A stretch of DNA of 15,547 nucleotides from NCBI GenBank assembly GCA_964396595.1, contig CAYNFR010000048.1, positions 1 through 15,547 of the forward strand, written 5' to 3'. This document shows, one piece after another, positions 1 through 7,702 of this stretch. Below the pieces are notes generated by a model. It was given only the letters and a program-made list of their open reading frames with translations. It did not search any database and had not been told where the DNA came from. The stretch is from CAYNFR01 sp964396595 (GTDB lineage Bacteria > Bacteroidota > Bacteroidia > Chitinophagales > Saprospiraceae). The position numbers and the translations under genes were made by a program. The stretch's first letter is position 1; every line of letters begins with the position of its first letter.

Positions 1-184
1 CACCGGCAACCCGCCACCGGCAACCTGTTACCGGCAACCTGAAACCCGCCACCTGACACCGGCAACCTGACACCCGCAACCCGACACCGGCAACCCGCCA
101 CCGGCAACCTGTTACCGGCAACCTGAAACCCGCAACCTGACACCGGCAACCCGACACCGGCAACCTGTTACCGGCAACCACAAA
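1..184. repeat. 14-bp tandem repeat array, 13 units, open at left edge
   Basis: From position 3 the sequence divides exactly into thirteen 14-bp units with no indels. The core is CCGGCAACCTG followed by a variable 3-base tail (TTA, AAA, ACA), with CCGGCAACCCGCCA and CCCGCAAC variants. There is a higher-order period of six units (84 bp): units 1-3 are identical to units 7-9, and units 4 and 5 differ from units 10 and 11 by one base each. The last unit (171-184) is degenerate, which marks the array end; the left end lies outside the window. Fourteen is not a multiple of three. The + strand frames meet TGA or TAA within the array, so a coding repeat on that strand is unlikely. Function is unknown. 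It lies upstream of the M14 peptidase gene. Confidence 0.93.
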
Positions 185-312
185 CCGCAAAATATTGCTA
201 TGATATACTTATAATCAAGCATATTCACTATTATTGAGCCATAGAAGGTTTAAGCACTAAAGTGTTTGAAATCCATTGTTTAACGTAAACATCTTTCAAC
301 TATTAGAACCAC

Positions 313-2865
313 ATGAATATGAGAACAATCCTCTTTGCGTTCTTTATAGCTCTTTTTAGCAGAGCATCTGCGCAAGAACTCAATCTGAGTTATTATCTGC
401 CGGATGTAGAATATGACAAGAATATTCCCACCCCAAAGGACTTTATGGGGCACGAGCTAGGCGAATGGCATGCGACCCATGACCAAGTGTATTATTACGC
501 ACAACAACTTGCACGTGTGTCCGATCGCGTAAGCATCATAGAATATGCCCGCAGTCACGAAAACAGACCATTGATCTATTTGATCATTACATCTCCCGAG
601 AATCATCGTAATCTCGAGAATATCAGAACTGAGCACCTGAAATTGACTAAATCTTCAGAAAGCAATTCCGTAAACATTGACAATATGCCCGTCATCGTTA
701 ACATTGGGAGTAGCGTGCATGGCAATGAACCCAGTGGCGTCAATGGTGCAATTGCCTTTATGTATTATTTGGCGGCGGCCAAAACAGGAGAAATCAATGA
801 TTTCTTAAACAATGCTATCATCATGTTAGATCCAGCATTAAATCCTGATGGCGTGCAGCGTTTTTCTACATGGGCTAACATGCACAAAGGCAAAAACCTG
901 ATATCCGATCCGTTATCTCGTGAGTTTAATGAAGCTTGGCCGGGAAGCCGTACAAATCATTATTGGTTTGACCTTAATCGGGACTGGCTTTTATTGGTAC
1001 ACCCTGAAAGTCGTGGCAGAATCAAGGCTTTTCACGAGTGGCGTCCTGATGTGTTGACGGATCATCATGAAATGGGTACGAACAGCACATACTTTTTTCA
1101 GCCGGGCATACCCTCAAGAACGAATCCCAATACACCCAAGCTCAATCAAGAACTCACCGCCAAAATCGGCGAATATCATGCCGCAGCACTTGATGCTCTA
1201 GGCTCCCTTTATTACTCTAAAGAATCATTTGACGACTACTATTATGGCAAAGGATCTACATATCCCGATGCTCATGGCTGTGTGGGTATATTATTCGAGC
1301 AGGCGAGCTCACGAGGACACTTGCAGGATAGCGACAATGGTCCGTTAAGCTTCCCTTTTACGATTAGAAATCAGGTAGCCACCATGTTTTCGACCATGCG
1401 TGCTTCCGTCGCGCTGAGAAAGGATTTGCTCAATTACAAGAAAAACTCGATCATCGAGGGGCGAACATTGGCGAAGCAAAACCCAGTCAAGGCTTATGCA
1501 TTTGGTGAGCCACATGACCCGTATAGAGTAGCTAGGTTTATCGACATCTTGTTGACACATCAGATAGAAGTTCATAAGCTTAAAAGAGATGTAGGTGGTA
1601 TCTCCAGAGATGGTGGTTATGTCGTTTCCCTGGATCAAGATCAATACCGGCTGGCTAAAAGTATTTTTGAAAAAGTGACCACATTCGAAGACAGTTTGTT
1701 TTATGATGTCTCCGCATGGACGATGCCGCTTGCCATGGATATACCGTATGCAGAAGTACGAAGCGCGGTTGGCGATTTTGTCGGCGAGCGAGTTACCACA
1801 ACACCTGAAGTAAAGGGCAAGCTTATTGGCGACGCCAATACGTATGCTTACCTCGTCGAGTGGGATCAGTACACAGCTCCCCGATTGTTGAGACAACTCC
1901 TAGATCACGGTGTCAATGTCAAGCAATCCAATCGATCATTTACCTTGCCGACAGCAGTCGGTAACAAGACATTTGCGCATGGCACACTGATCATTCATAC
2001 TGGCAACAACCAAATCAAACCGGGTGGCGGCATGCATAATTTGATATCCCGACTTGTCTCAGAAAATCAGCTTTTGGCTTATGCCGTCAATACCGGATTG
2101 GCACTGGATGGTGTTGATCTCGGCAGCAGAACCTTGTCTACTATCAAGCAAGCTAAGCCTCTTATGGTCATCGGCATGGGTGTGAGTTCGTATGACGCGG
2201 GTGAAATGTGGCATTATCTTGACCACACCCTTGATTATGCTGTGCCAATGATCAGTACAGAGCAGTTTAGTCGTGTCGATTTATCTGAATACACAACACT
2301 TATTCTGCCCAATGGCAATTACGCGACGCTCAACAGTGCTTCTGACAAAATCAAATCATGGGTGCAATCAGGTGGAAATATTATTGCAGCGCAAGGTGCC
2401 GTATCTTGGCTGAAGTCAAGAGAGATCCTGAGTTATGACGTAAAACCGGTGAATAACACCAATCCCATAGGTGATGCTATGGGCAGCTACGCAGATGGGG
2501 AAAAAATAAGAGGTTCACGTGTTACAGGCGGCATGATCGCAATGATGGATATTGACAATACCCACCCCCTATTTTACGGATATAAACGAAGTCAACTACC
2601 CATATTCAAGTCCGGCAACATGTTTATTAAGCCTTCTCTAATGCCATACAGTTGTCCTGCAAGATATACCGAGAGCCCCGTGTTGGGTGGTTATATTCAT
2701 CGCGACAACGCAGCTGCCTTAAGTGGCTCTGCAAGTGTGTTCGTCCAGCGTGTGGGCAGTGGCAAGGTGGTGGCACTGGTCGATAATCCTGTTTTCAGAG
2801 GATATTGGTGGGGTGCTAACAAGGTATTGGCTAACGCACTATTTTTGACCCCCAATATTAATTAA
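313..2865 (+). CDS. Exported M14-family zinc carboxypeptidase-like metallopeptidase
   Basis: This is a predicted secreted or periplasmic peptidase of 850 residues. Residues 1-20 form a signal peptide with likely cleavage after SRASA. The M14 catalytic domain spans about 45-370. It shows the zinc pair H136/E139 in SVHGNEP, NPDG at 177-180, an Arg in LNRDW (R223), a DHHEMG segment (250-255) that should supply the third zinc His, and a candidate catalytic Glu in LFEQ (E329). The C-terminal part, from about 617, looks like a class I glutamine-amidotransferase or DJ-1-type fold (VIGMGVSSYD, then LILPNGNY) without an obvious nucleophilic Cys, so it is probably non-catalytic. I see no T9SS sorting domain. 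ATG 313 is used; ATG 319 is an in-frame alternative. The Dabb lipoprotein gene follows after 8 nt, so they are probably co-transcribed. Substrate is unknown. Confidence 0.93.
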   Translation: MNMRTILFAFFIALFSRASAQELNLSYYLPDVEYDKNIPTPKDFMGHELGEWHATHDQVYYYAQQLARVSDRVSIIEYARSHENRPLIYLIITSPENHRNLENIRTEHLKLTKSSESNSVNIDNMPVIVNIGSSVHGNEPSGVNGAIAFMYYLAAAKTGEINDFLNNAIIMLDPALNPDGVQRFSTWANMHKGKNLISDPLSREFNEAWPGSRTNHYWFDLNRDWLLLVHPESRGRIKAFHEWRPDVLTDHHEMGTNSTYFFQPGIPSRTNPNTPKLNQELTAKIGEYHAAALDALGSLYYSKESFDDYYYGKGSTYPDAHGCVGILFEQASSRGHLQDSDNGPLSFPFTIRNQVATMFSTMRASVALRKDLLNYKKNSIIEGRTLAKQNPVKAYAFGEPHDPYRVARFIDILLTHQIEVHKLKRDVGGISRDGGYVVSLDQDQYRLAKSIFEKVTTFEDSLFYDVSAWTMPLAMDIPYAEVRSAVGDFVGERVTTTPEVKGKLIGDANTYAYLVEWDQYTAPRLLRQLLDHGVNVKQSNRSFTLPTAVGNKTFAHGTLIIHTGNNQIKPGGGMHNLISRLVSENQLLAYAVNTGLALDGVDLGSRTLSTIKQAKPLMVIGMGVSSYDAGEMWHYLDHTLDYAVPMISTEQFSRVDLSEYTTLILPNGNYATLNSASDKIKSWVQSGGNIIAAQGAVSWLKSREILSYDVKPVNNTNPIGDAMGSYADGEKIRGSRVTGGMIAMMDIDNTHPLFYGYKRSQLPIFKSGNMFIKPSLMPYSCPARYTESPVLGGYIHRDNAAALSGSASVFVQRVGSGKVVALVDNPVFRGYWWGANKVLANALFLTPNIN

Positions 2866-2873
2866 GACTCATC

Positions 2874-3296
2874 ATGAAAAATATACAATTTACAGCCCTG
2901 ATCTGTTATCTGCTCTTTAGTCTCGGATGTAATCAGGCTGCACCAACGGCACAAATACAAGAACCACAACCAATTACTATGGCAAAACCGGGTATGATCC
3001 ACACTGTATTTTTCTGGCTAAACGAAGATGTCAATAATGCCGGAAAAATGAACTTCGAACAAGGATTAATAGATCTGGGCAAATGTCCTCAGATACAAGC
3101 TTATTATTGGGGGCCGGTGGCGCCAACAGAGGCAAGAGGTGTCATTGACAATACATACGCTTATGCGATCAATGTTCATTTCGCCACGCTTGAAGACGAG
3201 AAAGCGTATCAGTCCGAGCCGCTTCACCTTAAATTTATAGATGATCACAAAGACAAATGGGCTAAGGTGGTCGTCTATGACAACTTGGTTAAGTAA
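2874..3296 (+). CDS. Dabb-domain lipoprotein
   Basis: The product is 140 residues. The N-terminus is a lipoprotein signal with lipobox SLGC and the lipidated Cys at position 19, followed by a Pro/Gln-rich linker. Residues 41-138 match the Dabb (stress-responsive alpha/beta-barrel) ferredoxin-like fold. It opens with the typical MIHTVFFWL strand, has a central strand of the YAYAINVHF type, and ends with the AYQSEPLHLKFIDDHKDKW helix. Dabb domains usually dimerise; some are enzymes, but most, like this one, have no assigned reaction. The start lies 8 nt after the M14 peptidase stop, so the two are likely one transcript. A link to peptidase function is inference only. Lipidation implies attachment to the inner or outer membrane. 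Confidence 0.88.
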   Translation: MKNIQFTALICYLLFSLGCNQAAPTAQIQEPQPITMAKPGMIHTVFFWLNEDVNNAGKMNFEQGLIDLGKCPQIQAYYWGPVAPTEARGVIDNTYAYAINVHFATLEDEKAYQSEPLHLKFIDDHKDKWAKVVVYDNLVK

Positions 3297-3361
3297 GACT
3301 TGGGCATGTTCGCAGGGCACAAATCACCATCAGACTATGATCGGAACAGTCTTGTGAGCCT

Positions 3362-3808
3362 GTGATTGATTTAAAAAAGTATCGAGAACTTATTTCTGTC
3401 AGGCACACAGCAGAGGACAATGTCCAGGTATTCGATCCGGTCAGGAAAAAGTGGATTAATGCTAGCCTGGAGGAGCTGGTTCGCCAATGTGCGATCCTTT
3501 ACCTCACACAAGAACGCAATATCTCCATCAAGAGGCTACAGTCAGAAAAAGGCATCAAAGTCGTCCGGCTTAAGAAGCGATACGATCTGACTATTTACAA
3601 TAAGGATGGGACTGTTGCATTATTAGTAGAGTGCAAAGCACCCAATGAAAATATCGATAGCCGGACGGTAGAGCAAGCACTCGCATATAACATCAAGCTG
3701 AATGCTGACTACTTTTGGTTGACAAACGGAATAGTTCATAACATCTACGAACTGGATAAAAACAGCCTGGCGTTAAAAAAAATAGATGATCTACCCCGCT
3801 TTTTATAA
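3362..3808 (+). CDS. HsdR N-terminal-like PD-(D/E)XK domain protein, orphan
   Basis: This is a 148-residue protein consisting of little more than the nuclease-fold domain found at the N-terminus of type I restriction subunit R. The motif is visible: D75 in KKRYDLTIY, then E90 and K92 in LLVECKAP, then Q105 in RTVEQALAYN. The pattern fits D..ExK..Q and the characteristic R-x-DL..ECKAP..Q..YN of HsdR_N. No helicase, hsdM or hsdS is present in the window, and the protein is far too short to be a full HsdR. Free-standing versions of this domain are, to my knowledge, common in Bacteroidota. The start is GTG at 3362; no better upstream ATG is visible. The gene begins 65 nt after the Dabb gene and is followed after 15 nt by the TerB-like gene. 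Nuclease activity is plausible from the residues but unproven. Confidence 0.85.
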   Translation: MIDLKKYRELISVRHTAEDNVQVFDPVRKKWINASLEELVRQCAILYLTQERNISIKRLQSEKGIKVVRLKKRYDLTIYNKDGTVALLVECKAPNENIDSRTVEQALAYNIKLNADYFWLTNGIVHNIYELDKNSLALKKIDDLPRFL

Positions 3809-3823
3809 GTCTCATGCGTATTT

Positions 3824-4180
3824 ATGATCATAGAAAGACGTCAAATGTTACTTCAAGATACCCGCAACTGGACATATGATGAATTTAGAACATTGATGCT
3901 CGTTCATGCATCACATGCTGATCTTGATTACTCCATCGTAGAACGAAAATTTATCCTTGGCTTAACTGACGAGAAAACCTTGTCAGATATTGAGCAAGTG
4001 TATGACACTTTAGGAGATGGTGAGTTGATTCAGCTATTGCAGCAGCTAAAACCGGAGTTTATAAAGAGCTCAGATGACAAGGAAACGCTCTTAGCTGATG
4101 TCGCCAGACTGATGGCCGCTGACAATCAATTCAGCGCACTGGAAATCAATCTCTTGACCTTTCTCAATAGGATACTGTAA
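3824..4180 (+). CDS. Small TerB-like helical protein
   Basis: The product is a 118-residue, probably all-helical soluble protein. Two copies of the pattern A-D-x-x-[YF]-S-x-x-E occur at residues 32-40 (ADLDYSIVE) and 99-107 (ADNQFSALE), 67 residues apart. This is the internal duplication expected of TerB/tellurite-resistance-like domains, where acidic residues can bind metal. No ter genes are nearby, so a tellurite role is not supported. The start is uncertain: ATG 3824 and ATG 3845 (MLLQDTRNW) are both possible, and the region before the first repeat gives no constraint. It follows the HsdR-N-like gene by 15 nt on the same strand, suggesting co-transcription. Its stop lies 23 nt from the stop of the convergent DgkA gene. 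The family call is by pattern only. Confidence 0.7.
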   Translation: MIIERRQMLLQDTRNWTYDEFRTLMLVHASHADLDYSIVERKFILGLTDEKTLSDIEQVYDTLGDGELIQLLQQLKPEFIKSSDDKETLLADVARLMAADNQFSALEINLLTFLNRIL

Positions 4181-4220
4181 CGCAGGCTAACACATCACGC
4201 TCTTCACAAATATTGAGAAA
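4160..4220. terminator. 10-bp inverted repeat spanning two convergent gene ends
   Basis: TTTCTCAATA at 4160-4169 and its exact complement TATTGAGAAA at 4211-4220 flank 41 nt. One arm lies in the last codons of the TerB-like gene and the other in the last codons of the convergent kinase gene. An RNA from either strand could fold this stem across its stop codon, so a bidirectional terminator or transcript-end stabiliser is possible. No U-run follows the stem, and the loop is long, so the call is tentative. Confidence 0.3.
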
Positions 4221-4569
4221 AGATAATGACCCCCATTATCGCTGCACTTATGGCTAGAATTAAGACACCGCCTGCCGCTACATGTTTTATGTTTCTTATC
4301 GCCGGATGATAATCCAGATGAATGTGATCGCATAATTTCTCAATGGCTGTATTGAATATTTCACCAGCTATAACAATAGAAATAGCAATTAGCAACATCA
4401 CCCAATGATCAAATGATATTTTAAAATATAATCCCATACCGATAACTAACCCCGCTGCGAGCAGATGAATCTTAGCATTTGCTTCGCTTCTAAACACAAA
4501 GAACAACCCTTCAAATGCATGATAAAAGCGCTCAAGGCGATTCATTATGAATTGTCTATGATTATCCAT
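4204..4569 (-). CDS. DgkA-family (diacylglycerol/undecaprenol) kinase with Asp-to-His change
   Basis: This is a small integral-membrane kinase of the DgkA family, which phosphorylates a lipid alcohol (undecaprenol or diacylglycerol) using ATP. Counting from the ATG at 4545, the protein has 113 residues and three transmembrane helices. Family landmarks are SEANAKIH (20-27), the signature EIFNTAIE (62-69; equivalent to E69, N72 and E76 of E. coli DgkA) and IKHVAAGGVLI (86-96). In the last motif the usual Lys-Asp is Lys-His: K87 is kept, but the position of E. coli D95 is His (codon CAT, one base from GAT). This may reduce activity or change specificity. Starts are ambiguous: ATG 4545 fits the family length best, ATG 4569 adds eight residues, and GTG 4617 adds 24. 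It lies downstream of arsC on the same strand after about 115 nt. Confidence 0.85.
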   Translation of the reverse strand: MDNHRQFIMNRLERFYHAFEGLFFVFRSEANAKIHLLAAGLVIGMGLYFKISFDHWVMLLIAISIVIAGEIFNTAIEKLCDHIHLDYHPAIRNIKHVAAGGVLILAISAAIMGVIIFSQYL

Positions 4570-4684
4570 AAAATTCAGTTTTATCCGTTTCAATTTAGCG
4601 GTAGTCCTCAAAAACACCTATCTGGAGAGCCTTTTTAATTTTTTTATAGCCAATGCGCATGTAACAATTTCGCATATAAAAAGC

Positions 4685-5038
4685 TTATAGGCGATGATTC
4701 ATTAAAAATTCCAAGACTTTCTCTACGGGTCTCCCTATAACCGCCTTTTCACCTTTTTCGAGGATCGGCCTTTCGATTAAAGAAGGATTATTTAGCATCT
4801 CGTCTATCAACTGACTTTCAGACAGTTTCTTCCCTTTGAGATTTTGTTTAAAGTATGTTTCATTTTGCCTTATCAGGGCATGGGCAGAAATATTGAGCTT
4901 TTTGAGCAGCGCTTTCAATTCTTTTTTAGTCAAGGGTTCAGTAAGATACGGACGGATATGTGGTTCGATGCCCTTTTCTATGAGCAAATTCAATGCTTCG
5001 CGACTCTTGGCGCAACGTGGATTGTGGTAAATTATCAT
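4685..5038 (-). CDS. arsC: Glutaredoxin-type arsenate reductase (ArsC family)
   Basis: This 117-residue thioredoxin-fold protein has the usual length of the glutaredoxin-coupled ArsC family, which reduces arsenate to arsenite in the cytoplasm. C9 in NPRCAKSR is the nucleophilic Cys. The three arginines that bind arsenate in E. coli ArsC have equivalents here: R57 (LIRQNE), R90 (LIERPIL) and R103 (IGRP). Having all three supports true ArsC rather than an Spx or YffB relative. No arsR, arsB or acr3 gene is adjacent, so it is a solitary copy whose physiological substrate is not shown by context. ATG 5038 begins directly with the first beta strand (MIIYHNPRC), which fits the family. A TAATTTTG box lies 22 nt upstream. 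The gene diverges from the anchor-B gene. Confidence 0.9.
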   Translation of the reverse strand: MIIYHNPRCAKSREALNLLIEKGIEPHIRPYLTEPLTKKELKALLKKLNISAHALIRQNETYFKQNLKGKKLSESQLIDEMLNNPSLIERPILEKGEKAVIGRPVEKVLEFLMNHRL

Positions 5039-5059
5039 AGCTACTTATAGAACACGAGC

Positions 5060-5067
5060 CAAAATTA
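5060..5067 (-). promoter_or_regulatory. Candidate Bacteroidota -7 box for arsC
   Basis: On the - strand the sequence reads TAATTTTG, an exact match to the TAnnTTTG -7 consensus of Bacteroidota, ending 21 nt before the arsC ATG. A TTTG -33 element at the expected 17-23 nt distance is not visible, so the call rests on one box and its position. Confidence 0.35.
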
Positions 5068-5072
5068 TACGT

Positions 5073-5099
5073 TTTGATATCAACTTCATTGTTTCTTTG
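5073..5099 (+). promoter_or_regulatory. Weak candidate promoter for the anchor-B gene
   Basis: TTTG at 5073-5076 and TTTCTTTG at 5092-5099 resemble the Bacteroidota -33 TTTG and -7 TAnnTTTG pair. The second base of the -7 box is T instead of A and the spacer is only 15 nt, shorter than usual. The pair lies about 47 nt before ATG 5146 in the divergent intergenic region. Confidence 0.2.
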
Positions 5100-5145
5100 A
5101 CAATGAGTATGACATAAATCAATTGAACTTTTTATTTTTTTTCGG

Positions 5146-7566
5146 ATGCGTCATAATTTGTTGAACTGCATAGGTATTCACGCTACTAGCCTTCGGCTGC
5201 CATACATTCTCAGTACAGTAGGGGCATGGATTCTATTATTTTTACTTCATTGGCCGGTTTACGGCCAATTTATGCAAAATCTACAGCCTGTAAGTAATGT
5301 GCCGTCCGGCATCTTTACGAATGACATATGGGGATATGTGGACAGCAGTGGCAGGGAGTATGGCATCATGGGTACGCGAAATGATGCGCGCATATACGAC
5401 TTAACAGATGCCGCAAATCCGGTAACAACTGCCATTATCCCAGGTGCTTCTTCAATATGGAGAGATTTTAAAAACTACGGACCATTTATCTACCAGACTA
5501 CCGACCAAGGTAACGATGGGCTGCGGATAATCGATATGCGATTTGCTCCGGACAGTATCGGATCAAAACTATGGCACAATAACATAGTACTGAATGGTAC
5601 TTCCGTTAACATGCCTACATGCCACAATATCTGGATAGATACATTGACGGGATTGGCCTTTCTGGCAGGATGTCGCGTGGGCAATGGTGGTGCGATAATA
5701 TTAGACCTAAAAACCGATCCACTCAACCCAGTGCAGGTGGGAATATTGGACGAACGCTATGCACATGATCTGATCACCTATGGTGATCTCCTTTATGCCT
5801 CGGAGATATATGAAGGCAATCTGGCCATATACGATATCAGCGATCTGCAAGATATCAAACTATTGAGCCGAACCCCTACGAGTACGACCTTCACACACAA
5901 TGCCTGGCCGAGTGATGATGGTCGGTATATTTTCACTACTGACGAGCGGGCGGAAGCATTTGTGGATGCATATGATGTAAGCAATCCGCGTAATCCCATT
6001 TTCCTGGATAAATACAAGCCCGTGACCGGCAAAGGTGCCTTGCCTCACAATGTGCATTATCACCAGGGGTATTTAGTCGTATCGTGGTATACAGAAGGTG
6101 TCGTAATCATCGATGCGCATCGACCTGATATCTTGGTCAAGGTGGGGCAATATGATACTGACCCAAGTGATCTCAATGGTTGCTGGGGTGCTTACCCTTA
6201 TTTGCCGTCAGGCTTAATTTTAGCATCGGATATCACGACGGGATTCTGGGTGTTAAAACCCGATTATAAACGTGCGGCGTACATCACAGGCACAGTTAGC
6301 GCAATTGATAACCGCAGTCCGATAATAGGCGCAACGCTCGAGCTACAGTCAGCACAAGGTGTGCCTCTGATTGAGAATAAAGTGTCGGATGGGCTTGGAA
6401 AATTCAAGACTGGTGTTGCTGAATATGATTCCATTACGATAACAATAAGTCATCCGGATTTTTTCACCAAAACAATTAAGGTTTTGCCCGGCAGCGCAGA
6501 AGAACTTATTCTTGACATCACGCTGGATCGACTCCCTACCCTCTTTCTTTCCGGAATCGTGATTGATAACGAGGGAAATGCCGTCCCAAATGCCGTGGTC
6601 AGAGTACTTTCAGAAAGAATAAATGAAGAAGTCCACGCGGATGTTAATGGCCGATTTGAGCGAAATGTGTTCGAAGAATCTACTGATCTGATGGCGGCTG
6701 CATGGGGCTATCGCGGTCAATTAGTTACACAGAATATCACCGACAATACAGACTTGACAATCACGCTTGAGCCTGGATATGAAGATGACTTTTTTGTTGA
6801 TCTGGGATGGAAAGTCGTATCGACTGCTATTGCGGGGATATTTGAAAGAGCTATACCGCAAGCAACATTTTTAAATGGCCTACCGGCCAATCCCGGCTTG
6901 GATGTGCTTTATGATCTAGGTTTACACTGCTATGTGACAGGCAATGATCCGCGATCGGTGGGCTTCGATGATGTGGATGATGGCACCACCACACTTATAT
7001 CTCCTAATTTTCTGGTATCAGATATGGAAGAACCGACATTGTTAATGTCATGCTGGTTTTTTAATGACGGAGGCAACGGCGTACCGGATGATGATATGAC
7101 GATCATGCTTACGAATGGTCGAGATACCGTCACCATGGCTATTCTGACTTCTACAAATGGTCCGAATGGAGGCTGGCGGGATTCATTGAGCTTCGCATTG
7201 AGAGATTTTATGGATGTTAAGGATAGTCTTCGTGTTTTAGTATCTGTATCGGATCTGCCGGGCAATGGACATATAGTCGAGGGCGCAGTAGATTATTTTA
7301 GAATCTATGACAATCGTAGAAGTACTTCTGTGGACATAACAGAGAAGTACGACTACCAGATCATGCCTAACCCCAGTGCAGATTTTGTGAGAATCATCAA
7401 TCTCGAAGGTGCAGACCTCAAGTTATTTGATTTACAAGGTGTATTAGTCAGTCAATGTCGGAATTGCACAGAAGTCAATATTGGGCATCTCGCACCAGCT
7501 AGCTATCTGATACAAGTGTCAAAAAATCATAGAGTGCTCGGGGTGCATAAGTTGGTCAAATTGTAA
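5146..7566 (+). CDS. Choice-of-anchor-B family secreted protein with T9SS sorting domain
   Basis: The product is an 806-residue exported protein. A long signal peptide has its hydrophobic core at about 20-37 and likely ends at VYG|QF (residue 40). Residues 60-375 carry LVIVD-type beta-propeller repeats of the form ARIYDLTDAANPV, LAIYDISDLQDI, VDAYDVSNPRNPI and GVVIIDAHRPDI. They are interspersed with His-Asn motifs (CHNIW 159-163, THNAW 250-254, PHNVHYH 300-306) and CWGAYPYLPSG (346-356), typical of the choice-of-anchor-B family. Two carboxypeptidase-regulatory-like beta sandwiches follow (about 379-460 and 466-543), then a beta-rich region (about 545-722). A type A T9SS C-terminal domain (about 736-806) starts at YQIMPNPSADFVRI and ends with YLIQVSKNHRVLGVHKLVKL. 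It is expected to be secreted through T9SS and anchored at the surface. Function is unknown. Confidence 0.92.
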   Translation: MRHNLLNCIGIHATSLRLPYILSTVGAWILLFLLHWPVYGQFMQNLQPVSNVPSGIFTNDIWGYVDSSGREYGIMGTRNDARIYDLTDAANPVTTAIIPGASSIWRDFKNYGPFIYQTTDQGNDGLRIIDMRFAPDSIGSKLWHNNIVLNGTSVNMPTCHNIWIDTLTGLAFLAGCRVGNGGAIILDLKTDPLNPVQVGILDERYAHDLITYGDLLYASEIYEGNLAIYDISDLQDIKLLSRTPTSTTFTHNAWPSDDGRYIFTTDERAEAFVDAYDVSNPRNPIFLDKYKPVTGKGALPHNVHYHQGYLVVSWYTEGVVIIDAHRPDILVKVGQYDTDPSDLNGCWGAYPYLPSGLILASDITTGFWVLKPDYKRAAYITGTVSAIDNRSPIIGATLELQSAQGVPLIENKVSDGLGKFKTGVAEYDSITITISHPDFFTKTIKVLPGSAEELILDITLDRLPTLFLSGIVIDNEGNAVPNAVVRVLSERINEEVHADVNGRFERNVFEESTDLMAAAWGYRGQLVTQNITDNTDLTITLEPGYEDDFFVDLGWKVVSTAIAGIFERAIPQATFLNGLPANPGLDVLYDLGLHCYVTGNDPRSVGFDDVDDGTTTLISPNFLVSDMEEPTLLMSCWFFNDGGNGVPDDDMTIMLTNGRDTVTMAILTSTNGPNGGWRDSLSFALRDFMDVKDSLRVLVSVSDLPGNGHIVEGAVDYFRIYDNRRSTSVDITEKYDYQIMPNPSADFVRIINLEGADLKLFDLQGVLVSQCRNCTEVNIGHLAPASYLIQVSKNHRVLGVHKLVKL

Positions 7567-7702
7567 TGGTCTGTTAGAACACCCGATGGATAGGGTGAAT
7601 AATAAGCTATAACACAGTGATTATCAGAATGCCTAACCGCTGCCATCCTGTGATAATTTGTCATTTTTCAATACCCCCTTTTTAATATATATATTTGCCC
7701 TT

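Noticed and set aside
1..184. Tandem repeats as a CRISPR array
   Set aside because: The units are contiguous 14-mers without unique spacers, and no cas gene is present.
265..312. TTTG at 265-268 as the -33 box of the M14 peptidase promoter
   Set aside because: No TAnnTTTG box lies at the expected distance downstream; TTTG alone is too common in AT-rich DNA.
1345..1896. 183-codon - strand open frame opposite the M14 peptidase
   Set aside because: It lies wholly inside a strongly supported gene in another frame and shows no family features.
3362..3808. Start of a type I restriction-modification system
   Set aside because: Only the small N-terminal-like domain is present; there is no helicase part and no hsdM or hsdS in the window.
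7580..7657. Hairpins between the anchor-B and permease genes (CACCC/GGGTG at 7580-7597; ATTATCA/TGATAAT at 7620-7657)
   Set aside because: Stems of 5 and 7 bp, the second with a 24-nt loop and neither with a U-tail; too weak to call a terminator or operator.
7657..7697. Promoter TTTG ... TATATTTG before the permease gene
   Set aside because: The -7-like box (7690-7697) ends only 5 nt before the chosen ATG and the TTTG is 29 nt away, well outside the usual 17-23 nt spacing. The true promoter is not clear.
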